DNA of 64,000 nt. It comes from Avena insularis. Its lineage: Eukaryota; Streptophyta; Magnoliopsida; Poales; Poaceae. The notes below the pieces were generated by a model, which was given only the letters and a program-made list of their open reading frames with translations, was not told where the DNA came from and ran no database searches. Position numbers and translations under genes: made by a program. Shown piece after piece: positions 32,637 to 43,833 of this stretch. The DNA is taken from NCBI GenBank assembly GCA_023614405.1, contig CM042691.1, positions 170,162,927 through 170,226,926 on the forward strand, given 5' to 3'. Numbering within the stretch: position 1 is the first letter of the stretch; each line of letters opens with the position of its first letter.

Positions 32637-35600
32637 GTATGTGCCTCCTCCACTTGTCCAATTAGATTTGTGATTGCTAGATTGTATCTTGAGTATTTTG
32701 CTGCTATAGGTGATAGGTTGTTTGAGCTTGCATGCTTGTTCTATGCTTAGAAACTTTTTTGTAAGATCCCACCTTTATAAAGGTAAAGATCCATGTGTTT
32801 ACAATGCTAGTCCCTGGATCAATAGCTCACATCCACAGTTAAGATGTAATATCAAGAAACAAAGGTCATAATACAGCTTTATAACTAGGAATAAAATAAT
32901 TCATTACATCTTACATAGCTTCTTTGGCTATCTCATTACAATGCAGCAGAAATAACTATAGCATGGAGTCTTTCATCTTCAAAGTGCCACAAGCAATCAT
33001 GTTGGTTATATACTTGTAATCCTAATCAACACACCTCACTAACATCAAACAAACCTACAACATAATAAGTTACAGCCACAAGGGTCAATACATTTGAATT
33101 GTATTGGCAAGTGATACTATGGTAGTATAGTGGAGTCTATCATCTATATGCATTTGGCTAGGTGGAGTTTAGGCTTGCTTTGCTCAAAATAGATTTTCCT
33201 TATCATTTGAAAACACTAAGTTTTGTTTGACAAAATCACCCAAGGCATCTCCAGTAGAAATTGGTGATCCTTTAACCCTTGTTCAACCACAAGATTTTAA
33301 CTTAGAAATTGGGATGAGGAGATTCTTGATAGCTTCCATGTCTTGACGCTCAAACTGTCCTTTGCCAGGGACATGGCTAAGTACTTAGATTTTTACACTC
33401 TGTAGAGGTGGTGCACTTTCCCTACAAGACTTGGTTTCACCAAGATAAGATCTTTCAGAAGCCTTCCCTTAGACCAGAATGGATGCATTCTAACCTATCA
33501 TCCCCTACCACCAACTGTCCATTTGGCTAAGTTATTGCAACCTATATGATCCAGGCAGAGCCCATAATGCCAAGTGGCTGCACTTGAAGCTTCTCAACAT
33601 TTGACATCTCAAATCTCTTTGTTCCTGGGTGGCATTCCACAAGTGAGATACCAACTTTTCCCTAGTATACTGGACTTGGTGATGCCCAAGTTTTCCCCAG
33701 CATACTGGACTTGCGTAACCACTCAACACAAACCATTCTTTCCATTCCACCCAGGTGATTCATTCACTTAGTTGTTTTATTAAACAAAACACAAGTCTTT
33801 GACTTAGAAATATTCCATAGCATGAATATAATCCACTCTTGATTTCTACTAGCTAATCTAAGCATGATAGTAATAGGAATCTTAACTTAGGAAAATTCTA
33901 CTAAGGTTTCATCTACTAGGATTTCCCATGGCATAGTTTATACTTAGCAAAAATTCCATGCAAGTTCTACTTAGAAATATCACTAACGCACAGTGAAAAT
34001 AATAGGACAAAAGTATGTAGCACCACTTGCCTTTTTGGTAGAGATTATTAGTTCACTCCTTGATCTTTGCAATAGTCACACTCTTCAAATGTCACTACAA
34101 TTCAATCAAGCAAGGTACAATTTCAATCTACCATTCAAGCAATAATCACATAGAATAATAAAACAAAACAATGCATGCAAGCATGCCAAAGATTGTTTTT
34201 ATTTGGAAAAGTGATTTCTAATAGGTTATAAACATTTGAAAACACCTATTGGTCATTTACAAAAGTGGTAAAACCATTTGATATTAAGTTAGTGAAAAAT
34301 GGCCACTTTAAATCATTTTTGTTTTGCTAGAAAGGATTTAAATCCAAGGAATATTTATAGTGTTTACCAAATATATTTTTTTAACACAAATGTTAGTGTT
34401 TTGTGGTCAAGTGTTTAATTTTAAAATCATTTGCCAAAGGTTTTACCTATATACCATTTTTATACCAAAACAATATTTTATGTTGTTGGAAATGCCTTAA
34501 GCAAAGTAATAATTTTATAGGGTTCATCAAATATATTTTTAAATCTCAAAACTTGGTGTTTAGGGTCAGAGAGTTTAAATCTAATCATTTTTCAAAGGTT
34601 TTACTCAAAAAGCATTTTTAACACATAAGCAATATTTTTGTTTGGCTAGAAATGTTTTTATTCAAAGATTTATTCGTTAGCATCTCAAAATACAATTTTA
34701 AATCCAGAAGTTGGTTTCTATGGTCAGTAGGTTCAAAAAAATCCATTTTCCAAAGATTTTATCATAAAAATATTTGTAGAATAATTTTATATTCAAATTA
34801 TGCCTACATAAGTTTCTGCAAAAACAACCAATTTAACAGAAGCAATTTACTAAACAAAGTACATTGTTAGAAAGTATTTGTTTTGCTGATTCCATTGATA
34901 TAAAATTTGCAAAATTTGGACGTGTAGATTTAAAGTTATGCAATTTACAAATTCATACAACTAATAGAAATGTTTCTGGTTTTAATTCAAAACTCTGGCC
35001 ACGCGTCCTGTTCTGATTGGTTGGTACCTGTTCGTACGGATCGGCCTACGCGGTGCGTTGGATCTACACAGATCGCACGGTTCGGATCAAAACATACCTC
35101 TTCGGTTTAAGTTCTAATCTCGCACACACGATTCAGATCTAACGGTTGCAGCGTGTGTGACCTAAGATGGGCGGCGCTGGCGGCGGCGAGTGGCGGCGGC
35201 ACGCTCAGACGATGCACTAGCCGGCGATTCAGGAAGCAAAAGAGGGATAGAGGTAGCTCAGGGCGATGCTGATGCTCAACGTCATCGTCGCAGGGCAGGG
35301 GCGCTCAGGGTTGATCTTAATCGCTTGTAGGAGTTGATGCATTGCCGGTGCGCCAGACGTCATTGGGCGTAGGCTGGATCATGCCAGAGAAAAAGGGGAG
35401 CACGGTTAGATGCACGGGAGAGTGGTGAGTACACGCGCATGAAGGAGGAGCAGAGGGGAGGTCAGACGCTACCTGGGGAACTCGCCGGAGTTGAAAGAGA
35501 CGACGACAGTGCTTAGTGTTGACGTTGACGACGATGCAGAGCACGTGCAGGCGAGCTGGCGCTATGGAGAGGTTCGTCAGGAGATGAGGAACAGGCTCAT

Positions 35601-37235
35601 CTGGTCGAGGGGGCAAGGCGCGACGGTGGCTGGCCGGAATCAAAGGAAATGCTCGCCGGAGCAGTGGGTGTTCTCGAGCAAAATTTGAGCGGCCTGGTGG
35701 CAGAGGGTGGGTGGTTTCTGGGGGGAAAAGGAGAAGGGGAGCAGGCGTTTAATCGAGAGTGGTCGCAGCGAGGTTTAAGCGAGGCATTGATGCGAATTAA
35801 CCTCGGCATTATTCGGCAGGAAACGGCCGGCGTGGTCACCGCGGGGTGAGAACAAAGACTGACGGGTGGGGTTGGCTGGTCAGTGAGAGAGAGAGAGAGA
35901 GGAGAGGTGGGGACCAGCATGCTGAGGGGCGGTCTGCTCATGGTGAGAAAACGCCGGGGTTTAGTTGGGCTGCACATTGGCTGCTGGGCTGGTAGACTCT
36001 TTCATTTTTTTTTGTTCTGAATCCTTTTCTTTTTCTGTTTTCATTTTTCTGTTTTGATTTTGTTTAATGATTTCAAACCTTGTTTGAATTCAAATATTTT
36101 TCAAATGTTCAGTATATTTCCATACTGTTTAAACTTGTATTTTAAATACCATTTTAGGAATAATTCTTTTATTCTTCTTATGGTTTTATTCTTTATTAAA
36201 ACAAGCATATGCCATTAATCAAATAAGATTAAATATATTTTCAAATCCTTTATTTGAATTATAATTTTCACTAACCCTTTTCAGTAGGTTTTATTTATTA
36301 AAATGGGGTGTGAAATAATTTACTTTGAATTATGTAAAGTATTTTATTATGATTATTAATCATTTAATTTAGTCAATTGTCTTTATTCAAATGGGATAGA
36401 ATTTGGTTAATGCCATTTTATTTTATTTGAAAATTCTCTATTCTTTTATTTTATTTGGATTTGGATTATAATTATTCCATTTTCTTATGGACTTGGCCAA
36501 GTTTTAATTTGGCTTTTAAATATTCCCTATTAATTATTTCTTTCTTTATTTCATAAAATCCATATCTTTTTATTTATAGATCCAAACTTGGTGATTCCAA
36601 TTTGTAAAATCTTATTTAATATTTATTTATCTTTTTAAATCTCTTTAGGATTAATTGCCCACAAATTGGTATGGATTTTAGATTGGTGTTTTATTAGCTT
36701 TGGTAATTCAATTCCCTTATCTTATTAAATTCATAAGATTTTATCTATGGCTCCAAATTAAGTGAAACCAATTTCTATGGTTTTATAATATTTCTATTTA
36801 TCCCTTTTTCTCATTTATGAATGTTTGTTGATAAATCTTTATATGGATCAAATCCATAATCTTAGGGATATCTTTGAAATAATTTTCCTCCATTAGGGTT
36901 TTAGAGTTTTGGTTTATTTTCCAAGTGTTTATTTTTCAAGATGCATTTATGAAGAATGAATTTCACTTGATTTGAATTTAGTTGGATTCAAACTTTATTC
37001 AAAGTTTGTTCAAGATGGGTTTTGATGTTTCCATTTGGAATCAAAAAGTTTCTTTTCACCCTAAATTTCAACAATTATTTATTTTGTTTATTTATTTTTC
37101 ACATTACAAAATTTGGAAAATTTTGGGATGTGACAATTTTGATGCATGTGTATCCCTCTAGTAAGTTCCTATAGTAGTTTATCATCATTTATCAACTTAG
37201 AAATCACTTGGTTTGATGCTTGTCTAAAATTTCAG
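32637..37235 (+). other. Leader intron upstream of the Athila-type ORF of element B, interrupted by a solo LTR
   Basis: Donor GGTATGTG at 32637 and acceptor AAAATTTCAG ending at 37235, 12 bases before the ORF start. Without the inserted LTR (32760-37135 plus its duplication) the intron would be about 218-223 nt, nearly the same as the 221-nt intron at the equivalent place in element C. Confidence 0.55.
32760..37135 (-). mobile_element. Long solo LTR (4.4 kb) inside element B
   Basis: Read on the minus strand it starts TGTCACATCCCAAAATTTTCC at 37135 and ends GGTGGGATCTTACA at 32760. The flanks TTTTT (32755-32759) and ATTTT (37136-37140) are a 4-of-5 duplication in a T-rich target. A GC-rich block with overlapping chance ORFs on both strands lies at about 35000-35990, and the rest is AT-rich. 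There is no coding domain and no internal repeat copy. Confidence 0.75.
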
Positions 37236-37247
37236 AAAAGAGAGGTC

Positions 37248-38347
37248 ATGAACCACCACACATTTGGTGAAATATTTGAGGGTGATGCACCTTGAAGGGA
37301 AAGGCTTCCAAGATCATCCACCAGCGTCAGGCCCTCATACAATGAGGATCTCATCACTCCGCGATTTGGTGACGAGGGAGATGAGGGGGATGCGCATCCC
37401 TCCGCCTTTCCTTGCGAAACCTTCTTGCGGGCTGCTGGGATTCTTGATGATTTTATGACCTTGGTTTGGAGGGCTGGTGTAACAAGTCTTATGCAGGATG
37501 AGAGCGTGCAATATGCTATGCTCACTAAAACATTTGTGGAGAGCTTCTCCTTCACTAATATCTTGTTCCATCCAGATGTTTCTTTCAAAGTTTATAGCAG
37601 GTCTTACCATATGACATTGAAGAAATTTTGTGAAGCTCTAGGACTTGGTACAGCTGGGTCAGCAAAGAAGATTCCTGCTCAACCCGCTGATTTGCTGGAG
37701 CTCTATCACAGAATAACCAATGATGATAGCCGTAGAGCTCAACGGGGAAAGATAAGAAACATTCAGCTTCCAGCCATCAGGTACTTCACTTATTTTCTTG
37801 CCACTAGTGTTCTTGGTAGGGAGAACACTAGTAATATTTCTAGTTATCATTTGGCTTCTTAGCTGCGCTCAACAATGAAACCAAGTATAATCTTGGTTCT
37901 CTGATTGCTCGTCGCTTAACAGCTAAGGGACCCATTTATGGGGGAATTATTGCTATGCGTGTTGCTGCTTCCTTGGACATTGATGTTGATCCAAATGATA
38001 CAGTATTGGCTCCTGAGAGGCCTGATCTTGCTATGAAGGCGCATCACTTTGTCACCACTAGCTCTACCCTTGAGAACTTGGTTTATAGAATTCTATCTAT
38101 TGACGGGGAAGAGAGAGAGATCCCTCTCCCCCAAACCACTTTGTTTAGTATTTCTTAGGGACCTTTGTCATGCTCCAAGGAGGAGATGGATGAGATGCTG
38201 CACTCTCTTTCCTTCCATGGGCACTATCAGGAGGAAGCGCCCTCTTACTACCCCGCGGTACACTACACAGGGGAGTCCTCGAGCTCGTACCAGGACGAGG
38301 GAGCCTCCTCGTCATACTACGGAGGTGCATCTACTTGGGCACCATGA
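37248..38347 (+). pseudogene. Athila-type second ORF of element B, broken
   Basis: The ATG at 37248 opens MNHHTFGEIFEGDAP, followed by a TGA at 37293-37295. The same frame then continues to 37862 with FLRAAGILDDFMTLVWRAG, RSYHMTLKKFCEALGLG and IQLPAIRYFTYFLATSVLG, wording of the Arabidopsis retrotransposon ORF-1 (ATHILA) domain that occupies the env-like position of Athila elements. A frameshift near 37855 moves reading to IARRLTAKGPIYGGIIAMRVA (about 37900-37970), a stop at 38156-38158 interrupts it, and a Ser/Tyr-rich tail ends at 38347. The biochemical role of this domain is unknown; it is not needed for gag or pol functions. It has its own leader and intron upstream. Confidence 0.75.
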
Positions 38348-40575
38348 GATTGAGCCCCACTTGGGCCAAAAGCCTAAGATTGGGGGGAGGTATACCGACA
38401 TCACACTCGTATATATATCATGTTCGGTCGGTTCTTTGTATATCCATTGTTTCGCTTTATTTTTGGTTCTTTCTCAAAAACACAAAAATACCAAAAATAT
38501 TTTTGTTGTTTCTCTTGGTTTGTTTCTTTGTTCCTTTACTTTGGTTTGCCTTAAAAGAAAAATCCAAAAATATTTTGATTTGTTTGGTTTGCTTTGTTTT
38601 TGTTTGGTTTTTGCTTTGTTGGCTTGTTTCTAAAAAATTGAAAACGTCAAAAATATTTGTTGTTATTCTTTGGTTTTGTGAGTTCTTTGCAGGGTTCAGC
38701 CGTCCTCAGTGGATTTTGGTTTCATGTTATTATTCAAGTCACACAAGTGAAGGGAAATAATGAATATTAAGACAACTTGAGGAGTGGTAAGAGGCTGGTA
38801 ACAAACTCTATTTGTTTCATTTTTGTACATATACTCATCATTGTGAGCATGCTTAATCTGTTCATTGTAAGGCGTATGTTATCGATGGATGCTTAGTAGT
38901 TCTTTCTTGTCTATGATTAGCTCCAGCTTGCTAATAGTTTGTAGCATGTCATATGAATGTTTGCTTGCATTGTTTTATTCATATTTTGGTATGATATTGT
39001 GGTATCCTCCTCTGATTGTTCATGTGAATCGACTTGGCACATGCTCACGCATGCATATGACTAATCAATAGTCAATAAGCCTCTATGATTTATTTTTCCT
39101 CAGAGTTCTTATATCACTTTCATGCCATAATTAGTCCTGTTTTGTTGCAAGCATGGTTATGACAGTTATTGCTCTCTCGTTTGTCGCTCCCTCTCTTTTT
39201 CTAGCCTTCACTTGCACTAAGTATGAGCTCTACCTATGCTTCCAACTCCCCAAAACCAATATTGCCAACTGTGTCCACCATACCTACCTATTAGCATCAT
39301 TTGCTATTTTAGTGCATATTCAATATGCCTTGTTTTCTTCCAAATAAAATGTTTATCTGTTTTTAGGAAGTTAGTTAGTAAAGCTCTCACGAACTTGATG
39401 GCACACTTTATTTCTTGAACTTAATAATCCTGAACCATTGTGACTTGTCCATGAAAGTTATATGCTTGCTAATTATATGCTAGGAGTCAGCAAAACCGTG
39501 CTATCACGGGGAACGCTTTCAACACCTTTTGGATATCCTATCCAGTTGATACTTTGTTCTTTTGTTTACGGATGTCGATGATGTGAAATAAAAGGGGAGC
39601 TTGTGAGTTCATGGAGTTTATACATTGTGTTAGAGAAACGCCTGTGCCGCTAGCCTAAGTCATGCCTAATCATGGTGGAAACTTGCAGCATCACCATAAT
39701 GAGCATTCTATGAAGCATCCTTAATAAAAATCTATGCATATAGTAAATAAAAAGATCGCTGAGATGCTCATTGTCTGCTTGCCTTGTCATTTTGATCACG
39801 GGATAGCTCCTGTATCATGTGCAAGGGGTACCCTGTTGGCGGTTCTCTATGATGTGCATGTATTTACAATGACAAGAACTTACAGGTAACCAAAGTTGAG
39901 TAGCATGCGGAGCGGCCCTCGTACTCAAGGGACTTGGGAGTTCTAGTTTATGGTCTGTTAAGCATATAATTAAGAGTGGACCTCACTTTCACCTTAACCA
40001 CATGAAGATGCCTATGATAGGGGAAATGAGAGCTCAAAGCTAATGAGTACCTTCCTTTCAGCATTAGGAAGCCTTTCAAACTTTTCAAAACCGTTTTCAC
40101 AACCTTTTGGAGTCACCACTTATTCTATGAGCACCTTCTTGAGAGCATAGTTGTCATTCTTGTGTTTGTTCCAAAACTTGGTTAACTATGTCATGACTTT
40201 GATGCTTGTATCTCTGATATCTTTACTTCTAGTCTTCACTTGAACTTCAGAGGTGCCTTGGCATTTATACTGTGCTCTACAAACAAAGGCAAGCGAGATA
40301 CCACTCTACCATACCTTACTATGAGCATTGCAATGTTGCTTATGTTTATGTTTCATGCTACTTATTATTATTGAGTTGGTTTCTCTTCATAGCTTGCAAT
40401 GACTATTGAGTAGACTTAGTTGCATACTTCTTATTATGAATGGTTTAAGCATCTACTCCTGTGCTGAGAATATATACATCATATGAAGAAAATATGTTTG
40501 TGAAAGTTCTTTTATCGCACTCAGTTTTCAACTTAATTGCTTGAGGACAAGCAATAAGCTAAGCTTGGGGCGAGT
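38348..40575 (+). other. Element B 3' interior, non-coding, conserved with element A
   Basis: No supported ORF. From about 38890 the order of words follows element A 25200-27055, with strong similarity at 39485-39700, including the hairpin ACCGTGCTATCACGG. It ends AAGCTTGGGGCGAGT (40561-40575), the probable polypurine tract. Confidence 0.65.
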
Positions 40576-41935
40576 TGATACGTCCAAAACGTATCTACTT
40601 TCCCGAACACCTTTGTTATTGTTTCTCCTCTAAACTTGTGTAATTTGGATACAACTAACACAGACTGACGCTGTTTTCAGCAGAATTACCTTGGTGTCTT
40701 GTTTTTGTCCAGAAAATCAACTATCAGGAAAAATCCCGCAAAATATGCCAAAAATTATATTTCACTAGAAGACCCACGGAGCTAGAAGACGAGACGGAGA
40801 AGGGGACTGGGGGCCCACACCCCTTCCAGGCGCGGGCCCACCACTGGCCGCGCCTAGGGGGGTTGCAGCCACCCCAGGCACCCCTTCGGCCTCCCTCTAC
40901 ACCTATAAGTTGCCTTTTGACCTAAAAACCGAGGGGGGTTCGATAGTTTTCCAGAAAGAGTTCCTCTCCACAGCCGCCACCAGAAACCAAGATTCAGATC
41001 CAGAAATTCCGTTCTGGTACCCTGCCGGGACGGGGAATTTGGAGAGGATCATCGCCGTCGTTATCACCAACGCATCTCCATCAACCATCGATGTTTCCCT
41101 CATCCATGAGTGAGTAATCTCCCGCTGTAGGCTTGGGGATGGTAGGGATTGGATGATTTCTATCATGTAATCGAATAAGATCTATTAGGGCATAGTGCAT
41201 AGTATCTCTATTAGTGCTATTTGACTTTGTTGCAACTTGTTGTGCTTAATGCTTGTCACTAGGGCCCGAGTGCCATGATCTCAGATCTGAAGTTATTATT
41301 GAATCATTATGATAGTATTGTTTGTGATCTTATCTGCAAGTTGTGTACACATATCATTGTCTGGATCCAAAGGCCCCAAATTTACAATAATTGGGACAAC
41401 CAGATGGGATGGCTGTGGTGTGAGGATCACATGTGTTCACAGAGTGTTAATGCCTTGCTCCGATGCTCTATTAAAAGGAGCACCTTAATTACCAATAGTT
41501 CCCTAGAGGCCCCGCTGCCACGGGCTGTCTGGACAGAAGATGTTGTGCAAGTTCTCATTGCAAGCACATATGACTATATTTGGAGCACATGCATAGGATT
41601 ATTTAGTACTTGGATGCTTGTTATTATTTATCTGCAATGCCCTAGATCTTGAAGTTACATGTTTAGACTCATCCATGCAACACCCATCCATCCATCCCTA
41701 TGCCTACCTCACTCGAATCTCACCATTACCGTTACTGTTACTATTGCTCCTGTTTTACTGTTGCTGTTGCTACTGATAAACTTCTGTGAGCAAGAACTAT
41801 TTCCAGGTGCATCTGAATTAAAAACTCAGTTGTTAAAGCTTGCAAGTATTCTTTGGATCCCCTTGTTTCGAATCAATAAATTGGGTAATACTACCCGCGA
41901 AGACTGTTGCGATCCCCTACACTTGTGGGTTATCA
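40576..41935 (+). repeat. 3' LTR of element B
   Basis: TGATACGTCCAAAACG to GGTTATCA, followed by ACAGC. The TATA-like ACCTATAAGTT of its U3 is near 40900. It is about 15 bp shorter than the 5' LTR. Confidence 0.9.
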
Positions 41936-41940
41936 ACAGC

Positions 41941-42661
41941 GTGCACATCGTGGTGGCACTTAGGCTAGAGTTTATAAATCTTATCATGAGTATATTTTGG
42001 AGTTGGATGTCTCTATGAAATTGTGGTGTTTGTTGGAACCATATAGCATTCAAGGTGACAGTGTGGGGTTATCTATATGGGGAAGGCGGACTTTGAGGAG
42101 TGCTATTATAGCCCTACCATGGATTAGAGTGTCCAACCGGAGAGTAGTTCTGGGTAGTATCATTTAGAGAAGATATTTATATGAGAGTGTTCACTAGTGA
42201 AAGTATGATCCCTATGTCTTGTTTCTAAACATTGAAACACCGTTTGCATCTAGATCTGTTGCATGTTTGCTTGGTTCAATCTTTATTTCAGTTTGCCTTT
42301 AGTTTCTTGCACACCATCAAAGTCTTTTCTGTGGTCGTTGCCAGGGATCTACATGACACTTCAACCTGTTCCTCCCAATAAAAAGCTATTTTCTGGCACA
42401 TCCATATCACTTGTATTTCACTATCTCTTCGCCGAACTAGTGCACCTATACACCTGACAAGTGTATTGAGTGTGTTGCGGACATAAGAGACTTCTTGTAT
42501 CTTGATTGCAGGGTTGCTTGAGAGGGATACCTTTGACCACTTCCTCTCTGAGTTCGATAAACCTTGGATAATCCACTTAAGAGAAACTTGCTGCTGTTCC
42601 ACAAACCTCTGCACTTGGAGGCCCAACAACTGTCTACATGAATATAAGTGTGTAGATATCA
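41941..42661 (+). repeat. 3' LTR of element A, right part
   Basis: Resumes at GTGCACATCGTGGTGGCACTT after the second ACAGC copy and ends GTAGATATCA. With the left part it totals about 1557 bp against 1563 bp for the 5' LTR. Confidence 0.85.
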
Positions 42662-42666
42662 GATAT

Positions 42667-43833
42667 ATAGGTTATTCCATTACAAAACTATAGGAACTCG
42701 ATTCACTCAAATCAGAGTTATACTCCCTCCTTCCTAAATTAGAACGCGTATTAGTTTTGGTCAAAGTCAAATTTAATGAGCTTTAACTAAATATTTAGAA
42801 AATAGGATGAACATATACGACATCAACTCAATATTATTAGAATCTTCATGAACTATATTTTTATATTATATGCAAATGACATTAAAAAGTTAGTATATTT
42901 TTACATATAATTAGTCAAACTTCATAAAGATTGACTTTGACCAAACCTAATATACATCTTAATTTGAAAAAGAGGGAGTAGATTAAAAGTTATTCTTGTT
43001 TTAGTTTTTGTCTAAATTCTGATTAATAACATACAGATAGTTCAGACATTGAGTTAACAGATGTTTCGGTGGAAAAATATAATAATAAAAGAAAAGAGAA
43101 AAGGCCAAATCACGCAGCCCGAGCAGTAGCCCAACGACCCACCCGAGGCCCAGCCAGCAGCCCAACAACGCAACAACCGTAACCATGCGCTCAGCCTGCC
43201 ATCGGCCCAATTCTGTTCTGCACGCGTCCTCTTCTCTTTTTCTTTTTTGGTTTGATTTCTTTTTTCTGACATGCGGGCCCTGCTTGTCAGCCAGCTTGGC
43301 GCTGTCTCCGACATGGACTGCGCCTGCCGCCTCAATCTTCTCCAACTTCCTCGCTGATTTGGCCACCGCCTCGTACCCAACTCGCCCGCTACTAAAACCT
43401 CGACCTCCTCTTTGAAAACCCCACTAAATCCCCATCTACCTCGCCGCCACGTTGCAGGAATTTCTCGCCAGAGTACTGAACCGCCGCCACCGCCATTTAT
43501 TAGTATGAGCTCAAGCCACCGCCACGGAGCCTGCCCTCTCCCTCCTTCTGTTGGTATTTTCTCCGCCACCTCTTCGTGTTGCTTCCGCATCATCTCCCTA
43601 ACCCGTTCTCGCCACCTGCAGTCTGCCGATGAAGACCGTCGGAGACCGCCGCCACCCGACAAGTTCAGTCGCCCGCAGCCGCCTTGAGAGGGAGTGGAAG
43701 ACTTCCCCGTGACCATCCCTGATACCACCGCCTTCCTCTGCTCGCCGTAGACCACCCCGCCGCTGACGAAGACCGCCGGAGCCACCACGTCGCCCACCGC
43801 CTGCACCGCCGTTAGCCGATGCCGGTGAGAACC
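42667..43833 (+). mobile_element. Remnant long LTR, middle part
   Basis: AT-rich, then a GC-rich block (43090-43830) in the same order as the LTR at 20392 (compare 20880-21200). It contains a Stowaway-like MITE and is cut at 43834 by another LTR. The 299-codon minus-strand ORF across it looks like a GC-rich chance frame. Confidence 0.55.
42723..42978. mobile_element. Stowaway-type MITE (256 bp)
   Basis: CTCCCTCCTTCCTAAATTAG at one end faces TTTGAAAAAGAGGGAG at the other. TA duplications lie at 42721-42722 and 42979-42980. The arms TTGGTCAAAGTCAA and TTGACTTTGACCAA are complementary. Confidence 0.85.

Larger units (their letters stand above)
27892..41935 (+). mobile_element. Gypsy element B (Athila lineage), gag-protease plus Athila-type ORF, no polymerase
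   Basis: LTRs of 1375 and 1360 bp beginning TGATACGTCCAAAAC, a tRNA-Asp primer site, and the duplication ACAGC at 27887-27891 and 41936-41940. Interior order: gag, aspartic protease, a U3-like GC-rich block, a leader with an intron, an Athila-type ORF, a long non-coding 3' region, and a purine tract. Reverse transcriptase, RNase H and integrase are absent rather than frame-broken. A long solo LTR (32760-37135) lies inside the leader intron. It must have moved using another element's enzymes. Confidence 0.88.
17855..42661 (+). mobile_element. Gypsy element A (Athila-related, Sabrina-like), non-autonomous, with nested insertions
   Basis: Two LTRs starting TGATACGTCGTAAACG (17855 and 27056), a tRNA-Asp primer site after the first LTR, and the duplication GATAT at 17850-17854 and 42662-42666 define the element. 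Its interior holds one short ORF and long non-coding sequence; no gag, protease or polymerase is visible. A solo LTR (20392-24182) sits in the interior and element B (27892-41935) sits inside the 3' LTR. Subtracting these leaves about 1560-bp LTRs and roughly 3.8 kb of interior. The name Sabrina-like is from recollection of the ORF wording and is tentative. Confidence 0.8.

Noticed and set aside
35317..35977. Overlapping ORFs on both strands
   Set aside because: GC-rich block inside a solo LTR; similar blocks with similar chance ORFs occur at 46090-46800 and 57670-58700.
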